From Paracoccus endophyticus (GTDB lineage Bacteria; Pseudomonadota; Alphaproteobacteria; Rhodobacterales; Rhodobacteraceae), in assembly GCF_003286075.1 (NCBI RefSeq), contig NZ_QLUV01000006.1:62001-126000 (forward strand): a DNA stretch of 64,000 nucleotides, in the 5' to 3' direction. The notes beneath the pieces are model-generated. The model made no database searches, had not been told where the DNA came from, and saw nothing but the letters and a program-made list of their open reading frames with translations. A program made the position numbers and the translations under genes. Shown piece by piece: positions 1 to 8,953 of this stretch. The stretch's first letter is position 1; the number at the start of each line of letters is the position of its first letter.

Positions 1-156
1 GACTATCCAGTGGCGCCCTTCGACCAGCTGGAACGCGGCTTTCGCATGCGGCCGGACCCGCTGTCGGGCGATGCCGAGGCCCAGCAGGACCAGACCGGCT
101 ATCGCCCGGTCGATCACACGCTGACCCCGAACAGCGCGACACGCGCGGCCGAATAG
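1..156 (+). CDS. C-terminal end of an unidentified protein (cut by window edge)
   Basis: An open frame runs from the first base of the window to a TAG stop and gives the last 51 residues of a protein that begins outside. The visible tail is polar and acidic, with no membrane segment or recognisable motif (it reads DYPVAPFDQLERGF at the start and ends SATRAAE). Codon use is GC-rich at third positions like the neighbours, so it is probably a real gene end. I cannot name a family from this fragment. Confidence 0.6.
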   Translation, partial: DYPVAPFDQLERGFRMRPDPLSGDAEAQQDQTGYRPVDHTLTPNSATRAAE

Positions 157-479
157 TCGCACGCGTCCGGCACGCCGCCCTTGGGGGGCGCCACGAACCC
201 GTCGCGGGGCCGTGTCGTTTCTGTCACCGTCAGGCGATAGCGTCTTTCCATGCCGTCGGGCTGGACGGACGGGGTTGCCATACCCACTATCCGGTTCGGC
301 GGCTGGGCCGCAGACTGGACGCGCGGGGCTTCACGGGGTCGCAGGCGCATGACCGGCATTTTGCACTTTTCCCTCCCTGCCAAGGGCCTGCGCGCGGACC
401 ACGGCGCTCAACCCCGCCACGCTCGTGCGGCCGGACAGGCGGGCGCAGCGCCCCGCATCCGCTGTGAGCGGGCTGGCCC
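157..479. other. Intergenic stretch without a convincing gene
   Basis: About 320 bases lie between the stop of the first gene and the phosphatase start. Short open frames exist on both strands, but none has a good ribosome binding site or a recognisable protein. The sequence around 355-385 is less GC-rich and contains a short T-rich patch (ttttgcacttttccc). That patch could belong to a promoter or to the end of an upstream transcript, but no clear -35/-10 pair or hairpin was found. Confidence 0.4.
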
Positions 480-1061
480 ATGCGGATGATCGCCGCGCGT
501 GTGGGGATGGTCGCGCTGGCCTGTCTGCTGGCGCTGGTGGGCTGGTTCGGCGGCCTGCATGCCAGCGGCAATGTGCAGACGGTGGTCGCGGGGCAGGTCT
601 ATCGCGCCGGAACGCTGCCGCCCGACCACCTTGCCCGCCTGCTGGCGCAGCACCGCATCCGCAGCGTGGTGAACCTGCGCGGCCCGCATCCCGGCACCCC
701 CTGGTACGACGCCGAGGCGGCCGCGACCGCCGCCGCCGGCGCGCAACTGCTGGATTTTCCGATGACGGCAGGCGCCCCCTTGCCCGAGGCAAAGGCCGGC
801 GCGCTGATCCGCCTGATGGCGGACGCGCCCAAGCCGATGCTGATCCACTGTGAGGGGGGGGCCGACCGCACAGGCCTTGCCGCCGCGCTGTATCTGACGG
901 CCGTGCAGGGCGTGCCGGCCCGCGAGGCGGGGCGGCAGCTGTCGGTTCGCTATGGCCATGTCGGCATCCAGGGCCTCACCTACGCGTGGCCCATGACCGA
1001 AAGCTGGCAGCGGCTGAAGGATCGCGTCCGGTCCCGGAGCGCGGCCCTGCCCGGCCGCTAG
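480..1061 (+). CDS. Exported or membrane-anchored dual-specificity/tyrosine phosphatase-like protein
   Basis: A 193-residue protein with an N-terminal hydrophobic segment (about residues 6-30) that should anchor or export it. The rest is a small cysteine-dependent phosphatase fold. The signature HCEGGADRTG (near residue 122) matches the HCx5R(T/S) phosphate-binding loop, with Cys as nucleophile and Arg for phosphate binding. The earlier segment YRAGTLPP...VNLRGP is typical of the DSP/'tyrosine phosphatase fused to NAD kinase-like' group in proteobacteria. The substrate is unknown; phosphoprotein, phosphoinositide or sugar phosphate are all possible. The stop overlaps the stop of the convergent glycosyltransferase by four bases. 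Confidence 0.8.
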   Translation: MRMIAARVGMVALACLLALVGWFGGLHASGNVQTVVAGQVYRAGTLPPDHLARLLAQHRIRSVVNLRGPHPGTPWYDAEAAATAAAGAQLLDFPMTAGAPLPEAKAGALIRLMADAPKPMLIHCEGGADRTGLAAALYLTAVQGVPAREAGRQLSVRYGHVGIQGLTYAWPMTESWQRLKDRVRSRSAALPGR

Positions 1062-2002
1062 AGGGTCGCCAGCAGCCCGGCATAGCGGCGCTCGGCCTCG
1101 GCCTGGGCGGCGGCGACGGCGGGAATGGCCATCAGCCGCGCCAGTTCCGCGGCGACCGCCGGGCCATAGCGCCGCTCGATGCTGCGATCCTCGATCCGGG
1201 CGCCCGCGATGCGGGCAAAATACTCCTCGGTGTGGCGGGTATTGCCCTCGCCCACGGCGACGGCCCCCCGGCCGCGATCGTGACGCAGGCAGAACGACGA
1301 CAGCGACTTGACGGCGTAATGGTTGTAATGCGCCAGCCCGTGGGCGATCTGCTCGGGCGGGACGTTGCGCAGCACCTGCCACAGCGGCGTGCCCGGCGCG
1401 ATGGCCGACAGCGCCCCGTCGCCCCGCATGACCTGCAACGGCACCTTGCCGCGATAGCCGTTGACGCAATGGTTGTGGATGGTGCGGAACCGCCGCAACC
1501 CGCGGGTCAGCGTCTTGATCGGCCGGTTCGCGCGATGGCGCGGGGGCACGCGGCGCACGAACTGCTGGGTGACGCGGCCGGGGCGCCAGTCCTCGTCGTC
1601 CGAGGTGCCGAAGGTCATCGGGTTCAGCGCGATGATGTCGGTGCCGTCGGGCGCCGCGGCGGTCAGGTCCTGCACCCGGCCTGCGCCGGTCGTGACCTGC
1701 AGGAACTCGTCGGCGTCCAGCACCATCAGCCAGTCGGCCCGGTCCAGCCCGTGCTCGGCCCGCATCAGGGCATAGCCCTTGTGCTGGGGGATGTCGCCGG
1801 GCGCCAGCACGTTGCGGGTGTGGCCGATGGCCCCCGCCGCGGCCAGCGCGTCCAGCACCAGGTCGGTGCCGTCGCGGCAGTCGTTCGACGCGATGAAGAT
1901 CCGGTCGAAACCCAGCACCCGATGATGGGCCACGAATTCCAGCACATACGGCCCCTCGTCCTTCATCGACGAAATCAGCACATGGCCCAGGCTGTCGGTC
2001 AT
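1058..2002 (-). CDS. Family 2-type glycosyltransferase
   Basis: A 314-residue soluble protein. Its N-terminus (SSMKDEGPYVLEFVAHHRVLG) and the metal/nucleotide-binding DADEF motif (about residue 98) are hallmarks of the Glyco_tranf_2_4 group, common next to polysaccharide genes in Rhodobacteraceae. The expected role is transfer of a sugar from a nucleotide donor to a cell-surface glycan; donor and acceptor cannot be deduced. A GGAG sits about seven bases upstream of the ATG. It is convergent with the phosphatase and divergent from metN, so it is probably a single-gene transcript. Confidence 0.82.
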   Translation of the reverse strand: MTDSLGHVLISSMKDEGPYVLEFVAHHRVLGFDRIFIASNDCRDGTDLVLDALAAAGAIGHTRNVLAPGDIPQHKGYALMRAEHGLDRADWLMVLDADEFLQVTTGAGRVQDLTAAAPDGTDIIALNPMTFGTSDDEDWRPGRVTQQFVRRVPPRHRANRPIKTLTRGLRRFRTIHNHCVNGYRGKVPLQVMRGDGALSAIAPGTPLWQVLRNVPPEQIAHGLAHYNHYAVKSLSSFCLRHDRGRGAVAVGEGNTRHTEEYFARIAGARIEDRSIERRYGPAVAAELARLMAIPAVAAAQAEAERRYAGLLATL

Positions 2003-2201
2003 TCGCAGGCTCCGTCACGGTTGCAGCACGCGCGCCGACCTGTGCCGGAACGCGGGCCGAAATCAAGCGCGATCGCCGCGCATGGTGTCAGGGCAGGACG
2101 GCCGCACCCCATAGCCACGCTTGGCCCCTTCCCCCCGTGCAGATCGGCCACCCCTTGCCGTGCGGTTGCGCCGCCTGCGTCTGCGGTCTATTCCCCCGCG
2201 G

Positions 2202-3251
2202 ATGCGTGCCGCGACCCCGATCCATTTCCAGAACGTCACCAGGACCTGGCCCCAGGCCGGGGGCACGGTCGTGACGGCGCTGGACGACGTGACGCTGGAC
2301 GTGCCTGCAGGCTCGATCACCGGAATCATCGGGCGGTCCGGCGCGGGCAAGTCCACGCTGCTGCGGATGGCCAACGGGCTGGAGCGTCCGACCAGCGGCA
2401 CCGTCACGCTGGGGGGGGACGACGTGGGTGGGGCCAGCGGGGCCGACCTGCGCCGCATCCGGCGCGCCGTCGGCATGATCTTCCAGCATTTCAACCTGCT
2501 GGCCAACCGCACGGTGCGCGGCAACATCGCCCTGCCCTTGGAGATCGCGGGACAGCGTGGCGCGGCCGTCGCCGCCCGCGTGGACGATCTGACGCGGCTG
2601 GTCGGTCTGGCCGAGCAGGCCGACCGTTATCCGGCCGAATTGTCGGGCGGCCAGAAACAGCGCGTCGGCATCGCCCGCGCCCTGGCGACCGGGCCGCGCG
2701 TGCTGCTCTCGGACGAGGCGACCAGTGCCCTTGACCCGGAAACCACCCGCTCGGTCTTGGGGCTGCTGTCGGACATCAACGCGCGGCTTGGCCTGACCAT
2801 CCTGCTGATCACGCACGAGATGGCCGTCGTGCGCCAGATCTGCACCCACGTCGCCGTCATCGAAGCCGGGCGCATCGTCGAGGCGGGCGAGACCTATCGC
2901 GTCTTTTCCGACCCCCGCCATCCGGTCACCCGATCCTTTCTGGCCGGGATCACCACTGTCGCCCTGCCGGGGTTCATCGCGGGGCGCATGCTGGCCGACC
3001 GCCCGCAGGGGCCGGCGCAGGCGGTGATGCAGGTCACGTTCATCGGCGATCATGCGACCGAACCCATGCTGTCGCGGCTGACGCGCGACCTGGGGCTGGA
3101 TGTCAACATCCTGGCCGGCGCGATCGAGGAGATCGGGACCCGGCCGTTCGGCAACCTGCTGGTGGCGCTGGACGCCAGCCGCGCCGCGCAGGCCGCCGCC
3201 ACGCTGGAACAACACGGAATGATGACCAAGGTGCTGGGCTATGTCGCCTGA
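2202..3251 (+). CDS. metN: Methionine ABC transporter ATP-binding protein MetN
   Basis: A 349-residue ATPase of the D-/L-methionine importer. Walker A GRSGAGKST lies near residues 45-53, followed by the Q-loop (FQHFN), the signature LSGGQKQR, Walker B with DEATSALD, and the switch histidine in ITHEM. The C-terminal 90 residues form a NIL domain, the methionine-sensing regulatory domain of MetN. I chose the ATG at 2202. The frame stays open for 27 codons upstream, but those residues are arginine-rich and unlike the family. The gene overlaps metI by 11 bases and heads metNIQ. No riboswitch was recognised in the 200-base leader. Confidence 0.93.
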   Translation: MRAATPIHFQNVTRTWPQAGGTVVTALDDVTLDVPAGSITGIIGRSGAGKSTLLRMANGLERPTSGTVTLGGDDVGGASGADLRRIRRAVGMIFQHFNLLANRTVRGNIALPLEIAGQRGAAVAARVDDLTRLVGLAEQADRYPAELSGGQKQRVGIARALATGPRVLLSDEATSALDPETTRSVLGLLSDINARLGLTILLITHEMAVVRQICTHVAVIEAGRIVEAGETYRVFSDPRHPVTRSFLAGITTVALPGFIAGRMLADRPQGPAQAVMQVTFIGDHATEPMLSRLTRDLGLDVNILAGAIEEIGTRPFGNLLVALDASRAAQAAATLEQHGMMTKVLGYVA

Positions 3252-3912
3252 ACTGATCGGGCTGATCGCGCAGGCCACCGCGCAGACGCTGTACATGGTC
3301 GCCGCCTCGGCGATCCTGGGGACGCTGATCGGCCTGCCGCTGGGCGTGTTCCTTGCGACCTCGCGCCGGGGCGAGCTGCTGGCCGCGCCCGCCGCGAATG
3401 CCGCGCTGGGACTGGTCGTGAACGCCGCGCGCTCGGTGCCGTTCATCATTCTTGTGGTGGCCATCATCCCGTTCACCCGGATGCTGGTCGGCACCTCGAT
3501 CGGCACCACCGCGGCCATCGTGCCCCTGACCATCGCGGCCGCCCCATTCATCGCACGGCTGGTCGAAACCTCGATCCGCGACCTGGACGCTGGCCTCATC
3601 GAGGCCGCGCGCGCGATGGGCGCCACGCCCTGGCAGGTCGTGCGCAAGGTCCTGCTGCCCGAGGCGCTGCCCGGCATCACATTGGGCCTGACGCTGGCCG
3701 TGGTCAGCCTGATCGGCTATTCCGCCATGGTCGGCGCCGTCGGCGGCGAGGGCCTGGGCGACCTGGGCATCCGCTATGGCTATCAGCGGTTCATGCCCGC
3801 CGTCATGCTGGCTGTGGTCGTCGTCCTGATCGTCCTGGTCCAGCTTGTCCAGCTGGTGGGCGAGGCGATCGCGGCCCGGCTGGACAAGCGCGCGCCCCGC
3901 CGCCCGAAATGA
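3241..3912 (+). CDS. metI: Methionine ABC transporter permease MetI
   Basis: A 223-residue inner-membrane protein with about five hydrophobic segments. The permease loop that contacts MetN is visible around residues 118-135 (LIEAARAMGATPWQVVRKVLLPEALPG holds the EAA-like motif). The length matches MetI (about 217-225). The start lies inside the end of metN and the gene is followed by metQ, so translation is probably coupled. Its partners are MetN at the cytoplasmic face and MetQ in the periplasm. Confidence 0.93.
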   Translation: MSPELIGLIAQATAQTLYMVAASAILGTLIGLPLGVFLATSRRGELLAAPAANAALGLVVNAARSVPFIILVVAIIPFTRMLVGTSIGTTAAIVPLTIAAAPFIARLVETSIRDLDAGLIEAARAMGATPWQVVRKVLLPEALPGITLGLTLAVVSLIGYSAMVGAVGGEGLGDLGIRYGYQRFMPAVMLAVVVVLIVLVQLVQLVGEAIAARLDKRAPRRPK

Positions 3913-3935
3913 CACATCGCACAAAGGAACACTTC

Positions 3936-4715
3936 ATGCGCCGTCTTCTGACCCTGACCGCTGCCGCCCTGGCGCTGACCGCAGGTCTGGCCACCGCCGA
4001 GGACATCAAGGTCGGCGTCACGCCGGGCGAGCACGCCGAGATCATGGACGAGGTCGCCAAGCTGGCCGAACCCAAGGGCCTGTCCATCGAGGTCATCGAG
4101 TTCTCGGACTATGTCGTGCCGAACCAGGCGCTGGCCGACGGCGACCTGCACGCCAACAGCTTTCAGCACGTCCCCTATCTGGATAACCAGATCAAGGATC
4201 GCGGCTTCAAGCTGAGCGTCGTCGCCAAGACCATCACCACGCCGATGGGCGTCTATTCCGCCAGCCTGAAGGCGCTGGCCGACCTGCCCGAGGGCGGCGC
4301 TGTGGCGATCCCCAACGACCCGACCAACGGCGGCCGCGCCCTGCTGCTGCTGCAGGACAACGGGTTGCTGACGCTGAAGGAAGGGACCGGCCTCACGCCC
4401 TCGCCGCTGGACATCGCGGACAATCCCCGCAAGCTGAAGTTCCTGGAACTGGACGCGGCGCAACTGCCTCGCGCGCTGCAGGACGCCGATGCGGCGATCA
4501 TCAACACCAACTTTGCCCTGGCCGCCGGGCTGTCGCCCAAGACCGACGCCATCGCGATGGAAAAAGCCGACAGCCCCTATGCCAACGTGATCGTCGTGCG
4601 CGCGGGCGACGAGGACCAGCCCTGGGTCAAGCAAGTGGTCGAGATCTATCACTCGCCTGAAATCAAGACCTTCATCGACACCAAGTACGAAGGCGCGGTC
4701 ATCACCGCCTGGTGA
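3936..4715 (+). CDS. metQ: Methionine-binding periplasmic protein MetQ
   Basis: A 259-residue substrate-binding protein of the NlpA/MetQ family. A Sec signal peptide (MRRLLTLTAAALALTAGLATA) is followed by the mature start EDIKVGVTPGEHAEI, and the conserved NPTNGGRAL-type segment is near residue 127. The ATG at 3936 has AAAGGA seven bases upstream; an in-frame ATG at 3909 would add nine residues before the signal peptide and is less likely. There is no lipobox cysteine, so this MetQ should be soluble in the periplasm rather than a lipoprotein. Last gene of metNIQ. Confidence 0.92.
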   Translation: MRRLLTLTAAALALTAGLATAEDIKVGVTPGEHAEIMDEVAKLAEPKGLSIEVIEFSDYVVPNQALADGDLHANSFQHVPYLDNQIKDRGFKLSVVAKTITTPMGVYSASLKALADLPEGGAVAIPNDPTNGGRALLLLQDNGLLTLKEGTGLTPSPLDIADNPRKLKFLELDAAQLPRALQDADAAIINTNFALAAGLSPKTDAIAMEKADSPYANVIVVRAGDEDQPWVKQVVEIYHSPEIKTFIDTKYEGAVITAW

Positions 4716-4725
4716 CGCCGCACCA

Positions 4726-4749
4726 GGGGCAGCGGGGGCGGGCTGCCCC
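4726..4749 (+). terminator. Hairpin after metQ (terminator-like, no U tract)
   Basis: GGGGCAGC and GCTGCCCC form a perfect 8-bp stem around an eight-base G-rich loop, beginning 10 bases after the metQ stop. No run of T follows, so this may be a weak or Rho-assisted terminator or an mRNA-stabilising hairpin. Confidence 0.45.
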
Positions 4750-4916
4750 CGTCGCACGCCGGGCGACCGCCGCGGGGAACCCTTTTCGCCGGACGCGGTT
4801 GGACCGCGCACAGCAACGGGGCGCGGCGTGATCTCGACAGTCAGGACGGGCGGCGGCGATGGCCGCAAGGCCGGGCCGGCGACGCGTCAGCCGCGCCCCA
4901 GACAACGAAAGCCATC

Positions 4917-7900
4917 ATGCCCCGATCCCCGGACCAGTCTGCGCCCGCCCGCATGGGCCATGCCGAAACCGCCGCCGCCCTTGCCGAGGCGCTGACCGGC
5001 GGTGACATCATCCTGGCCGCGGAAAGCGAGGTCGAGGCCCGTGCGATTGCCCGCGCCCTGGCCCTTGCCGCCCCGCAGGCGCAGGTCGTGCTGGTGCCCG
5101 AAAGCGATGCGATGGCAGGCCGCGACGCGCCCGCCTCGCCCGCCAACCTGGGTGCGCGCAATGCCGCGCTGGCCCGCCTGCGCGCGCTGGCCGGTGACGA
5201 CCAACGCGGCCCGGTCGCGCTGATCACGACCGGCGAGGCGCTGGCCCGCGCCTGGCCCGCCCCCGACACGGTCGATCCGCGTCTGCTGTCCGTGACGACC
5301 GGGCAGGATATTGCCCTGCCCGACCTGCTGGCGGCTGCGGTGGCGCTGGGCTATGTCGAGGACGACCGCGTGGACGAACCCGGCGAGGTCGCCCTGCGCG
5401 GCCAGGTGCTGGATCTCTTTCCCTGCCAGTCCGAGTGGCCCGTCCGCATCGAGACGGACGAGGGCGGCGTGGCGGACATCCGCAGCTATGACCTGGTCGA
5501 TCAGCGCACCATCGCGCAGATCGACGGCATCGAGATCGCGCCTGCGGTCGAACTGCCGCTGGGCGATGCGCCGTGCAGCCTGCTGGATCACCTGCCGGGC
5601 GCGCGCGTCGTGATGGGCGCCGGTGCCGATCGTCGTCGCGCCTCGGCGCTGCGGCTGGCGCGCGAGATCGAGGGGGCGGCAAGCACCCGGCTGGTCGATC
5701 AGGCCGCCTGGCAGGCAGCGCTGGCCCGGCATCAGACGCTGGCACTGGATCGCCCGGGCGATCCGCCGCCGCGGTTCGTCGAGAGGCCCCACCCTGTGCG
5801 CGCCTTTGCCGCCGCCGCCCGCGCCGCCACCAGGGCAGGCGAGCGGCTGGTGCTGCTGGGGGGCGAGCGCGACCTGCGGTTCCTGACCCGCGGCATGGCC
5901 CGGCAACTGGGCGTGACCGTCGCGCCGGCGGCGGCGTGGTCCGACGTGACCGGGGCTGCCCCCGGCGCGGTGCTGGCGATGCCCCTGCCCGCCGACCGCG
6001 GCTTTCGCCGCGAGGGCGTGCTGGCGGTCGCCGCCGCCGACCTGCTGGGCAGCCGGGCGCAGCGGCACGAGGATCCCGGCGCCGCCGTGAACGCCCTGAC
6101 CGACGCCACCGAGATCCGCACCGGGGATGTCATCGTGCACGAGGAATACGGGCTGGGCGTCGTCGAGGGGATCGAGCCGCTGCCCGCCCCGGCGGGCGAG
6201 CCGGACGCCGGCGACGCGATCCGCTTGCGCTATGCGGCGGATGCGGTGCGGCTGGTGCCTGTCGCGCAAGCCCACCAGATCTGGCGCTATGGCGCGGAAC
6301 CCGAGGCAGTGACGCTGGACCGCCTGGACGGGTCAAGCTGGCGCAAGCGCAAGGACGACATCAAGGCGGCGGTCGCCCAGACCGCGCGGGGCCTGGCCGA
6401 TCTGGCCCGCGACCGCAGCACCCGGACCGCCCCCGTGCTGGAGCCCGACCCCGCCGCCTACGAACGCTTTGCCGCAGGCTTTCCGTTCGCCGAGACCCCC
6501 GACCAGATCCGGGCGATCGAGGCGGTGCGCGACGATCTCGCCTCGGGGCGGCCGATGGACCGGCTGGTGATCGGGGACGTGGGCTTCGGCAAGACCGAGG
6601 TGGCGCTGCGCGCGGCGGCGGTGGCGGTGCTGGCGGGCCGGCAGGTGGCCCTTGCCGCGCCCACGACGGTCCTGGCGCGCCAGCACGTCGAGACGTTTCA
6701 GCGCCGGTTCGCCGATCTGGGCATCGGCATCGGCGCGCTGCACCGCCTGACCAGCGCCGCCGAACGCAAGGCGGTCAAGGCCGGGCTGGCCGACGGGTCG
6801 ATCCGCATCGTCATCGGAACCGGTGCGGTCGCGGCCAAGGGCGTGGCCTATCACGATCTTGCGCTGGTCATCATCGACGAGGAACAGCGATTCGGCACGG
6901 CCGACAAGCAAAAGCTGCGCGCGCTTTCGGCGGGCCATGTGCTGACCCTGACGGCGACGCCCATCCCGCGCACCCTGCAGACCGCGCTGGTCGGGCTACA
7001 ACAACTGTCGGTCATCGCCACGCCCCCGGCCCGCCGCCAGCCGATCCGCACCGCGGTCGCCACGTTCCAGCCCGACACCCTGCGCGCGGCCCTGCTGCGC
7101 GAACGCGCGCGGCGCGGGCAAAGCTTTGTCGTGGTGCCGAAGATCGCGGACATGGCGGCGATGGCCAAGGCGCTGGCCGACGCGGTGCCCGACCTGACGG
7201 TGCTGCAGGCGCACGGCAAGCTGCCCGCGGCCGACATCGACGACGCGATGATCCGGTTTGCGAACGGCGCCGGCGACGTCCTGCTGGCCACCAACATCAT
7301 CGAGGCGGGACTGGACGTGCCCCGCGCCAACACGATGATCGTCCACAAGGCCGACCGCTTCGGCCTGGCGCAGCTGCATCAGCTGCGCGGCCGGGTTGGC
7401 CGGGGCAATCTGCGCGGCCACATGCTGATGCTGACCGAGGCGGGCAAGACCATTCCCGACCGCACCATGCGGCGGCTGCAGACGCTCGAGGCGCTGAACC
7501 GGCTGGGCGCGGGGTTCGAGATCAGCGCCCGCGACCTGGACCTGCGCGGCGCGGGCGACCTGCTGGGCGACACGCAGGCCGGGCACATGAAGCTGATCGG
7601 CGTCGATCTGTATCAGCAGTTGCTGGCCTCGGCCCTGGCCGAACTGCGGGGCGAGGCGGCCGAGCACTGGACGCCCGACCTGAACCTGGGCGTTCAGGGC
7701 CGCCTGCCCGAGGACTGGATCGCCGACCAGGACACGCGGCTGGGCGTCTACATGCGCCTGGCGCGGCTGGCCGATGCCGACGCCGTGGACCTGGTCGAGG
7801 CCGAACTGGAGGACCGCTTCGGCGAGATCCCCCCCGAGGCGCGGCACCTGCTGACCGCCGCCCGGCTGCGGATGGACGCGCGGGCTGCGGGCGTGGCCCG

Positions 7901-8099
7901 CGTCGTGGCGGGTCCGGCGGCCATCGCGCTTTACCCTCGCCCCGGCGTGACGCTGGCCGCCGACGGGCTGGAACGCAAGGACGACTGCGCCATCCTGCGC
8001 GAACCCATCGAGGACGCAGCCGACAGGATGGCGCGCGCCGCGGGGCTGCTGGCCATGCTTGCCGGGGCAGAGACCCAGGGCGCGGACAGGGCGACCTGA
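4917..8099 (+). CDS. Mfd-like transcription-repair coupling helicase (compact, divergent)
   Basis: A 1060-residue SF2 translocase with Mfd architecture. A UvrB-like N-terminal region includes GYVEDDRVDEPGEVALRGQV near residue 142. The RNA-polymerase-interacting/CarD-like segment HEEYGLGVVEGIE is near residue 405. The helicase core has Walker A GDVGFGKTEVA (about 552), DEEQRFG as the DEAD-box equivalent (about 653), TATPIPRTL, and QLHQLRGRVGRG (about 820). A C-terminal TRCF domain follows (EDRFGEIPPEARHLL). Classical Mfd has about 1150 residues and a DWETLPYD-type motif. Here that region is shortened and reads VPESDAMAGRDAP, and DEEQRFG is followed by TADKQK rather than the usual VKHKE. It is either a reduced Mfd or a paralogue of a standard Mfd encoded elsewhere. 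It appears to be a single-gene unit. Confidence 0.85.
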   Translation: MPRSPDQSAPARMGHAETAAALAEALTGGDIILAAESEVEARAIARALALAAPQAQVVLVPESDAMAGRDAPASPANLGARNAALARLRALAGDDQRGPVALITTGEALARAWPAPDTVDPRLLSVTTGQDIALPDLLAAAVALGYVEDDRVDEPGEVALRGQVLDLFPCQSEWPVRIETDEGGVADIRSYDLVDQRTIAQIDGIEIAPAVELPLGDAPCSLLDHLPGARVVMGAGADRRRASALRLAREIEGAASTRLVDQAAWQAALARHQTLALDRPGDPPPRFVERPHPVRAFAAAARAATRAGERLVLLGGERDLRFLTRGMARQLGVTVAPAAAWSDVTGAAPGAVLAMPLPADRGFRREGVLAVAAADLLGSRAQRHEDPGAAVNALTDATEIRTGDVIVHEEYGLGVVEGIEPLPAPAGEPDAGDAIRLRYAADAVRLVPVAQAHQIWRYGAEPEAVTLDRLDGSSWRKRKDDIKAAVAQTARGLADLARDRSTRTAPVLEPDPAAYERFAAGFPFAETPDQIRAIEAVRDDLASGRPMDRLVIGDVGFGKTEVALRAAAVAVLAGRQVALAAPTTVLARQHVETFQRRFADLGIGIGALHRLTSAAERKAVKAGLADGSIRIVIGTGAVAAKGVAYHDLALVIIDEEQRFGTADKQKLRALSAGHVLTLTATPIPRTLQTALVGLQQLSVIATPPARRQPIRTAVATFQPDTLRAALLRERARRGQSFVVVPKIADMAAMAKALADAVPDLTVLQAHGKLPAADIDDAMIRFANGAGDVLLATNIIEAGLDVPRANTMIVHKADRFGLAQLHQLRGRVGRGNLRGHMLMLTEAGKTIPDRTMRRLQTLEALNRLGAGFEISARDLDLRGAGDLLGDTQAGHMKLIGVDLYQQLLASALAELRGEAAEHWTPDLNLGVQGRLPEDWIADQDTRLGVYMRLARLADADAVDLVEAELEDRFGEIPPEARHLLTAARLRMDARAAGVARVVAGPAAIALYPRPGVTLAADGLERKDDCAILREPIEDAADRMARAAGLLAMLAGAETQGADRAT

Positions 8100-8190
8100 C
8101 GCGCAGGCCTGTCGCCGTCGGCCGCGATATGGCGCCGCCTGCGCCCTGCCCGCGCTTGCGCGGGCGCGGTCCGTTCCGGCGCCTGCGCGC

Positions 8191-8862
8191 TCACCAGGGC
8201 ACCGGCTCTCCGCGCCAGTCCCGGAACGTGCCCGTATCGGCGGGCGACAGCCCTGCGATCACCTCCAGCAGGGCGGCGGCCGACTGGTCGGGCGTCAGGA
8301 CCGCATGGCGCGGCTGGTATCCCGCCGAAAGGCGGGTCGCCACCGTGCCGGGATGCAGCGCCACCACGATCGCGCCGCGGTGCTGGCGGGCAATCTCGAT
8401 CGCGGCGGTCCGGATGATCTGGTTCTGCGCGGCCTTTGCGGCGCGATAGCCGATCCAGCCGCCCAGCCGGTTGTCGCCGATCGACCCCACCCGCGCCGAC
8501 AGCGAGGCGAACACCGCGCGCCCGCCCTCGCGCCGGTGGGCCAGCAGGGGCGAGAAATACCGCAGGGCCAGCGCGACGCCGGTGGCGTTCAGGGCGAACA
8601 TCGCGGCCATCGCGGACGCCTCGACCGCGCGGATGGTCTTTTCGGGGCTGCCCTCGCCCACCGTCAGCGCCCCCGTCGCGTTCAGGATCAGGTCAAAGCG
8701 CGCCTTGCCCAGCCGCTCGGCCGCCCGCGCGACCGACCCCTGATCGGTCAGGTCGAATCCGTCCGACCGCGACAGGCCGGTGACGTCCCAGCCCGAGGCC
8801 TCCAGCCGTGCGCTGAACGCAGATCCGATGCCGCCCGTTCGCCCAAGGATCAGCGCCTTCAT
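8191..8862 (-). CDS. Short-chain dehydrogenase/reductase
   Basis: A 223-residue Rossmann-fold oxidoreductase. The nucleotide-binding glycine motif is GRTGGIGSA at the N-terminus, NATG appears near residue 66, and the catalytic pair is in YRAAKAA (Tyr and Lys). It resembles the C-factor/CsgA-like SDR subgroup. The tandem ATGs at 8865 and 8862 are equally placed; the longer upstream frame is low-complexity and not used. The substrate is unknown. It lies downstream of nosX on the same strand, separated by about 120 bases and a strong palindrome, so it is probably not part of the nos operon. Confidence 0.78.
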   Translation of the reverse strand: MKALILGRTGGIGSAFSARLEASGWDVTGLSRSDGFDLTDQGSVARAAERLGKARFDLILNATGALTVGEGSPEKTIRAVEASAMAAMFALNATGVALALRYFSPLLAHRREGGRAVFASLSARVGSIGDNRLGGWIGYRAAKAAQNQIIRTAAIEIARQHRGAIVVALHPGTVATRLSAGYQPRHAVLTPDQSAAALLEVIAGLSPADTGTFRDWRGEPVPW

Positions 8863-8953
8863 CATGTGCCTGCTGGCTGGGGACGGCGGGCCGCGGCGGG
8901 CACGCCTCGGCGGCAGGCTGGCGCGGGACGGCGCCCGAGGCAACCCCCCGCTG

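Noticed and set aside
114..251. 45-codon minus-strand frame overlapping the end of the first gene
   Set aside because: No recognisable family, no good ribosome binding site, and overlap with a frame that has better coding character.
2121..2201. Extended N-terminus for MetN
   Set aside because: The 27 extra residues are Arg/Pro-rich and not found in the family; the ATG at 2202 gives the normal length.
5573..8449. Very long open frame (958 codons) in another frame across the Mfd-like gene
   Set aside because: It is a GC-skew shadow: Arg/Gly/Pro-rich translation with no motif, fully overlapping a well-supported helicase.
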